From Sinorhizobium sp. (lineage in GTDB: Bacteria; Pseudomonadota; Alphaproteobacteria; Rhizobiales; Rhizobiaceae): DNA of 10,832 nt. The stretch is taken from contig JAPSJG010000088.1 in assembly GCA_031178305.1 (NCBI GenBank), positions 1 through 10,832 on the forward strand. The letters are read 5' to 3'. A model generated the notes under the pieces. It was not told the DNA's origin and did no database searches. It saw only the letters and a program-made list of their open reading frames with translations. Shown piece after piece: positions 7,430-10,832 of this stretch. The translations under genes and the position numbers were made by a program. Numbering within the stretch: position 1 is the first letter of the stretch; the number at the start of each line of letters is the position of its first letter.

Positions 7430-7446
7430 TCGTCGTTCTCCAGCAT
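7430..7446 (-). promoter_or_regulatory. Ribosome binding site that may drive a non-canonical ATT start (permease), overlapping a 6-codon mini-ORF
   Basis: GGAG (7441-7438) is seven bases from an in-frame ATT (7430-7428). The same stretch also contains a tiny frame, ATG 7446 to TAA 7426, encoding M-L-E-N-D-D, which ends across the ATT. Either the ATT is the permease start, or the ATG at 7412 is reached by re-initiation after the mini-ORF. This is inference from spacing only. Confidence 0.3.
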
Positions 7447-7465
7447 CAGGTTCGGAGGAAATCGA

Positions 7466-7482
7466 AAACCGGGGCGCAGCCC
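7466..7482 (-). other. Short GC hairpin just after the binding-protein gene
   Basis: On the minus strand the first bases after the stop read GGGCTGCGCCC followed by CGGTTTTC. GGGC and GCCC form a 4-bp stem with a 3-base loop and a short T-run nearby. Such elements after periplasmic binding-protein genes can cause partial termination or mRNA protection, giving more binding protein than permease. The stem is short, so this is weak. Confidence 0.25.
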
Positions 7483-8259
7483 TCAATCGCCGCCATAGAT
7501 GTCGAAGTCGAAATACTTCTTGGAGATGGCGTCATAGGTGCCGTTCTTGCGGATCGTGGCGATAGCGTCGTTGATCTTCGCCCTGAACTCCGCCTCGTCC
7601 TTGCGCAGCCCGACGCCATAGCCTTCACCGAGGGTCGAGGGATCGCGCTTGAGCACGCCCTTGGATTCGCAGCATTCACCGGACGGGGACTTGAGGAACT
7701 CGTTCATGGCGACCACGCCGTCGATCACGACGTCGATACGGCCGGCGGCGAGATCCTGGTAGGCCTCGTCCTGGGTGTTGTAGCCGCGGATTTCCGAGGC
7801 GTTCGCGGCAAAGTTCTTTTCCGCATAGGCCTGCTGGCCGGTCGAGACCTGAACGCCGATGACCTTGCCGCCCATGCTTTCGGGCGTCGTGTTGATGGCA
7901 GCGGATTTAGCCGCCACGACGACGGTCGGCACCTCGTAATACTTGTCTGAGAAGTCGATGACCTTGCGGCGCTCGTCGTTGATGCGCATGGAGTTCATGA
8001 TCATGTCGATCTTGCCGCCGAGCAGAGCGGGAATGATCCCCTCCCAGGCGACGGGTACGCGCTCGCAGTCGAGCTTGGCTTCGGCGCAGACCGCATCGAT
8101 GATATCGACTTCCCAACCCGTCCAGTTGCCGTTGGCATCCGCAACCCAGAACGGCGGATAGGGTTCCGGCGCAAAGCCGACGCGGGTCTTTTCGGCATGG
8201 GCCGTTCCGGCCATGGCAAGCACCGCACCGGCAACCACGCCGAGTATGGATTTCTTCAT
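7483..8259 (-). CDS. Polar amino acid ABC transporter, periplasmic substrate-binding protein (family 3, HisJ/ArgT-like)
   Basis: A 258-residue periplasmic protein with a clear signal peptide (MKKSILGVV core, cleavage expected after AHA, residue 22). It is a family 3 bacterial solute-binding protein. Matching to HisJ/LAO: Y34 in EPYPPF, the disulphide-type cysteines C58 and C65, the carboxylate-binding arginine as R97 in NDERRKV, and the ammonium-binding aspartate as D180 in IDVVIDG. These suggest a ligand with an amino-acid-like head group. At the position where HisJ has S72 this protein appears to have R92 (NSMRIN), which could alter head-group recognition. It also has an unusual CC pair (C196-C197). 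Start ATG 8259 has AAGGGG six bases before it. It lies 27 bp after the ATPase gene. The ligand is unknown; opines, basic amino acids or a hydroxylated or methylated amino acid are all possible. Confidence 0.9.
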   Translation of the reverse strand: MKKSILGVVAGAVLAMAGTAHAEKTRVGFAPEPYPPFWVADANGNWTGWEVDIIDAVCAEAKLDCERVPVAWEGIIPALLGGKIDMIMNSMRINDERRKVIDFSDKYYEVPTVVVAAKSAAINTTPESMGGKVIGVQVSTGQQAYAEKNFAANASEIRGYNTQDEAYQDLAAGRIDVVIDGVVAMNEFLKSPSGECCESKGVLKRDPSTLGEGYGVGLRKDEAEFRAKINDAIATIRKNGTYDAISKKYFDFDIYGGD

Positions 8260-8286
8260 TTCATTCCCCTTTTTCTTCGTGAAAGA

Positions 8287-9048
8287 CTAATTGAAGCTGC
8301 CGAGAAACCGCGCGAGGCGCTCGGATCTGGGATTGCCGAATACCTCCGCCGGCGCCCCCGCCTCCTCGACGCGTCCACCGTGCAGGAAAAGCACCTGACT
8401 GGAGACATCGCGTGCGAAGGACATTTCATGGGTGACGAGGATCATCGTCCTGCCTTCCTCGGCGAGCTCGCGAATGACCCTCAGCACCTCGCCGACGAGT
8501 TCGGGATCGAGCGCCGAGGTCGGCTCGTCGAACAGCATGGCGAGTGGCTGCACAGCCAGCGCCCGGGCTATGGCGCCGCGCTGTTGCTGGCCGCCTGAAA
8601 GAAACGCCGGATAGGCATCGCGCTTGTCGTAGAGGCCGACGCGCTGCAGCAGCCGCAGCCCCTCGTCGACGGCCTGCCTGCGCTCGACGCCGAGCACATG
8701 GACGGGCGCTTCGATGACGTTTTCTATAAGCGTCATGTGGCTCCACAGGTTGAAGCCCTGAAAGACCATCGCCAGCCGCGCGCGGATGCGGCGCATCTGC
8801 GCCTTCGACTCCGGCTCCCTGTTGCCGTGGCCGTCAGGCTTGAAAGCGATCGCCTCGCCATTGACACGGATCTCGCCACCGGTCGGATGCTCGAGACAGT
8901 TCAGACAGCGAAGGAAGGTTGACTTGCCCGAACCGCTACCGCCGATCAGCGAGATGACATCGCCCTTGTTGGCGGTCAGGCTGACGCCGCACAGGACTTC
9001 GAGATTACCGAACGACTTGCGAATCCCGTCCGCATGAAGCATCTCCAT
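8287..9048 (-). CDS. Polar amino acid ABC transporter, ATP-binding protein (HisP/OccP-like)
   Basis: A 253-residue ATPase that powers the importer from the cytoplasmic side. Visible motifs in order: Walker A GGSGSGKST (36-44), Q-loop Q97 in VFQGFNLWSH, signature LSGGQQQR (150-157), Walker B LAMLFDEP (169-176) with catalytic E175, D-loop SALD, and switch histidine H207 in VTHEMSF. A charged insert at about 70-86 (PDGHGNREPESK) is typical of the HisP/OccP subgroup. Start ATG 9048 has GGGGAG with six bases spacing. It is the first gene of the operon, facing the divergent lysR across 119 bp. Confidence 0.92.
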   Translation of the reverse strand: MEMLHADGIRKSFGNLEVLCGVSLTANKGDVISLIGGSGSGKSTFLRCLNCLEHPTGGEIRVNGEAIAFKPDGHGNREPESKAQMRRIRARLAMVFQGFNLWSHMTLIENVIEAPVHVLGVERRQAVDEGLRLLQRVGLYDKRDAYPAFLSGGQQQRGAIARALAVQPLAMLFDEPTSALDPELVGEVLRVIRELAEEGRTMILVTHEMSFARDVSSQVLFLHGGRVEEAGAPAEVFGNPRSERLARFLGSFN

Positions 9049-9167
9049 CCTCGACTCCCCCCGCCAGCCGGCCGTTCTACAAACAGGATTTGACCGTTAG
9101 AGATTGCTAGTGCAAAGAAGCCGGGCTGTGACTAACAAAAAAACTCACACATGGTTGAATTCAGTTC
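9049..9167. promoter_or_regulatory. Divergent promoter/operator region between the catabolic operon and lysR
   Basis: The 119 bp between the two divergent genes contains LysR-style dyads. TTGC-TAGT-GCAA is at 9104-9115 and includes a T-N11-A fit (T9104 to A9116). GTTAG at 9096-9100 and CTAAC at 9132-9136 form a wider inverted pair about three helical turns apart. GcvA-type regulators bind CTAAT-like elements, so these are plausible sites. Possible -35 elements are TTGACC (9090-9095, plus strand, for lysR) and TTGCAC (9115-9110, minus strand, for the operon, inside the dyad). The matching -10 elements are poor. Site assignment is inference. Confidence 0.45.
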
Positions 9168-10076
9168 ATGCGAGAAATGCGCCGCTTCATCCCTTCCGGG
9201 AACCTGCTCTACGTGTTCGACGCCGCCGCGCGCCTTGAGAGTTTCACGAAGGCCTCCGAGGAGTTGAACGTCACGCCGGCCGCGATCAGCCATGCCATAC
9301 GCCAGCTCGAAACCGGGCTCGGAGCATCGTTGTTTCATCGCAAGCACAGGCACTTGCAACTGACGGATGACGGGGAAAAACTTTATCGGTCCGTGGAAGC
9401 CGGACTGGACCAGATCGAGCGCACAGCGATGGAGATCCATTCGACGGCAGCATCAGACATCCGGGTCTACGCCTCGATCACCGTCGGCACCTATTGGCTT
9501 CTACCGAGGATTTCCACCTATCCCGGCAGCGACGCGCGCATCGAGATGCAGCTCTACAATTCCGACAAGAAGCTCGAATTGCCAGCGGACGGCGTTTCCA
9601 TGGCGATCACGAACGGGCGGGTGGATTGGCCGGGCTACGAGGTACTGCCATTCACCCGGGAGACGATGTTTCCCGTTTGCAGCCGCGATTACCTGGAGAA
9701 GCATGGACCGATATCATCGCTCGAGGAGCTTCTCGCGCGCAACCTTCTTCACCTCGACAGTCACTATCACGAAGGCCATACCTGGCGAGAGTTCCTGGCG
9801 CACTACGGCATCAACTACGCTGTTCCCAGCGGCGTCTCGACCTTCAATAATTACATCCTTGTTGTCCACGCCGTCTTGGCGGGCGCGGGGATCGGTCTCG
9901 GCTGGCAACATTCGGTAGGAGACCTCGTTGCCAGCGGCGCCCTGATACGCCCGCTGAAGGAATCTCAAACGACCGATAACGATTTCCTGTTGGTCTATCG
10001 GAAAGGCCGACCCTTCACGCCGAGGGCGGCGGCTGTGCGTGATTGGCTTCTCGAACTTGGCGCAATCGGCAGATAG
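9168..10076 (+). CDS. LysR-family transcriptional regulator, GcvA/AmpR-like, divergent to the catabolic operon
   Basis: A 302-residue regulator of normal LysR length. The N-terminal winged helix-turn-helix is at about residues 10-65: FDAAARLESFTKASEELNVT, then PAAISHAIRQLE and LFHRKHRHLQLTDDGEKLY. The IPSGNLLYVFDAAARLESFT style is that of the GcvA/AmpR branch. The effector-binding domain runs from about 95 to 300, with a typical VLAGAGIGLGWQH segment near 240-252. The start is uncertain: ATG 9168 has no clear ribosome binding site, and ATG 9177 (residue 4, MRRFIP) is equally possible. As the divergent neighbour it most likely controls the operon in response to the transported compound or an intermediate. 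The inducer is unknown. Confidence 0.9.
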   Translation: MREMRRFIPSGNLLYVFDAAARLESFTKASEELNVTPAAISHAIRQLETGLGASLFHRKHRHLQLTDDGEKLYRSVEAGLDQIERTAMEIHSTAASDIRVYASITVGTYWLLPRISTYPGSDARIEMQLYNSDKKLELPADGVSMAITNGRVDWPGYEVLPFTRETMFPVCSRDYLEKHGPISSLEELLARNLLHLDSHYHEGHTWREFLAHYGINYAVPSGVSTFNNYILVVHAVLAGAGIGLGWQHSVGDLVASGALIRPLKESQTTDNDFLLVYRKGRPFTPRAAAVRDWLLELGAIGR

Positions 10077-10106
10077 AACCTGCATGGCACCCACGTTCTG
10101 CAGGTT
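10077..10106 (+). terminator. Stem-loop immediately after lysR
   Basis: AACCTGCA (10077-10084) directly after the TAG stop pairs perfectly with TGCAGGTT (10099-10106), an 8-bp stem with a 14-base loop. No T-run follows, so it is a candidate terminator or mRNA 3' end rather than a classic intrinsic terminator. Confidence 0.35.
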
Positions 10107-10446
10107 GGCTAAGGCACCGCAGCTTTCATCTTGGTGTGAACTGTGAACTATCCCGTTAGAAAGTCACCACCTTCGGAAACCGACAAAACGCTTTATCATC
10201 TGTCGATGTCCGGTTTGTGATATCGCGATCCCGCCAATGAACGGCTGGAATGGGGTCGCTTGCCGAACGGCAGCTATCGGCTGGGCATATTCCAGAACCG
10301 GACAGTCCGCAGTCGGCCCCCATTCCGCCTAGTGCGATCAACCTGAATGAGACCGCTAGTGGCGCAACGCGGAGTGAGTGCTCGTCCGCCTCGCCCGGGA
10401 CGACGGATGCGCGCATGGCGGATCCAATCTGAAAATTTCGGGACGA
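10107..10446. other. Gene-poor stretch with short repeats, no supported gene
   Basis: I see no convincing coding sequence here: short open frames on both strands have no recognisable protein features or good ribosome binding sites. It holds a tandem TGTGAAC doublet (10135-10148), a direct repeat GAACGGC (10239-10245 and 10265-10271), a short hairpin TCGTCC (10382-10387) with GGACGA (10398-10403), and the interlocked inverted repeats listed separately. It looks like degenerate intergenic or scar DNA. Confidence 0.5.
10207..10326. repeat. Two interlocked 9-bp inverted repeats
   Basis: TGTCCGGTT (10207-10215) pairs with AACCGGACA (10296-10304), and GGAATGGGG (10247-10255) pairs with CCCCATTCC (10318-10326). 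The arms alternate (A-B-A'-B'), so both stems could form together only as a pseudoknot-like structure. A small TGCCG-AA-CGGCA dyad (10261-10272) lies inside. The origin is unknown; a decayed repetitive element is the simplest guess. Confidence 0.4.
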
Positions 10447-10477
10447 ATAGCCGTCTCCAGGCTGGCACGACGGCTAT
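10447..10477 (-). terminator. Perfect 9-bp stem-loop after the partial second LysR gene
   Basis: ATAGCCGTC (10447-10455) and GACGGCTAT (10469-10477) are perfect complements around a 13-base loop. The element starts 12 bases past the TAA stop of the minus-strand gene, a suitable place for a terminator. The bases after it on the minus strand (TCGTCCCGAAATTTTC) hold only a delayed, short T-run. Confidence 0.4.
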
Positions 10478-10489
10478 GCGGTGGAAAGG

Positions 10490-10832
10490 TTATGCCCATT
10501 CACGGGCTAGTTTTCGAAGTGCATTCAGAAATCCCTGCACCGGCGCCCTGAGCGGCTCGCCCCGCCGGTGAAAGGCAATGACCGAGATCGGGGGAATGCC
10601 GATGATCTGACACCGCACGAGCCCACGGGTTGCATACTCGTGTGCAGTCATTGCATCAACGATACCGACACCACCACAGGCGAGCACCAGGCTGCAGACA
10701 TTAGTGCAAAAAGGCACCATGCAAACCGGATCGTAAGCTAGGCCCTGGGCGGCGAAGGCGCCCCGGATGGCTTCTCCCATCGGCGACCAGTCGGCATTGT
10801 AACAAATCAGGGGCTGCGCCGACAGTTCCGGG
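10490..10832 (-). CDS. LysR-family transcriptional regulator, C-terminal part (gene continues beyond the window)
   Basis: The frame is open from the right window edge to TAA at 10490, giving about 113 residues without the start. The sequence PLICYNADWSPMG, then CTNVCSLVLACGGVGIVDAM, TAHEYATRGLV and a final LNALRKLAREWA fits the effector-binding domain of LysR regulators. The 'SLV-ACGGVGIVDAMTA' segment is typical, and resembles opine-type regulators such as NocR/OccR. The internal ATG at 10780 is not the real start, since the preceding 17 codons continue the domain. The DNA-binding half lies outside the window. It converges on the first lysR, about 410 bp away, and its target is not visible here. 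Confidence 0.8.
   Translation of the reverse strand, partial: PELSAQPLICYNADWSPMGEAIRGAFAAQGLAYDPVCMVPFCTNVCSLVLACGGVGIVDAMTAHEYATRGLVRCQIIGIPPISVIAFHRRGEPLRAPVQGFLNALRKLAREWA

Noticed and set aside
9132..9440. Minus-strand frame overlapping the start of lysR (102 codons)
   Set aside because: It is opposite the conserved helix-turn-helix of the LysR gene and shows no domain of its own.
10156..10468. Short minus-strand frames in the gene-poor stretch (86 and 64 codons)
   Set aside because: No recognisable domain, no good ribosome binding site, and they overlap inverted repeats; I cannot support them as genes.
1..10832. CRISPR array, tRNA, rRNA or complete insertion sequence
   Set aside because: I saw no regularly spaced repeats, no tRNA-like cloverleaf with a T-loop, no rRNA segment, and no transposase reading frame; the integrase fragment is the only mobile-element protein.

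Overview
The window is GC-rich and looks alphaproteobacterial, most likely Rhizobiales (Rhizobium/Ensifer/Agrobacterium group). The basis is recognition of protein style only: a rhizobial-type BetB, a polar-amino-acid ABC importer, and the N-terminus of a small tyrosine recombinase common on rhizobial replicons. No database search was possible.

Left edge (1-993): decayed accessory DNA. A tyrosine recombinase gene with a strong ribosome binding site (start 208) loses similarity after about 102 codons. It runs directly into a remnant of an iron-siderophore/cobalamin-type (TroA-fold) substrate-binding protein that is spread over all three forward reading frames. Both are dead.

Centre (994-9048, minus strand): one compact eight-gene operon, read right to left. 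The order is ABC ATPase, periplasmic binding protein, two inner-membrane permeases, HpcH/HpaI-type class II aldolase, GlcD-like FAD-linked 2-hydroxyacid dehydrogenase, LldD-like FMN-dependent 2-hydroxyacid oxidoreductase, and a BetB-like betaine aldehyde dehydrogenase. Genes overlap or lie within about 70 bp of each other. The divergent lysR (9168-10076, plus strand), of the GcvA/AmpR style, shares a 119-bp intergenic region with the operon and is its likely regulator. A reasonable reading is import of an amino-acid-like solute, oxidation of a 2-hydroxyacid to a 2-oxoacid, aldol cleavage to pyruvate (or a similar oxoacid) plus an aldehyde, and oxidation of the aldehyde by the BetB-like enzyme. 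The real substrate cannot be read from the sequence.

Right edge (10077-10832): about 410 bp without a convincing gene but with several inverted repeats, then the C-terminal part of a second, convergent LysR-family regulator whose start lies outside the window.

The most interesting item is the operon: an uptake system joined to an aldolase, two different flavin hydroxyacid dehydrogenases and a betB placed away from the usual betICBA genes.
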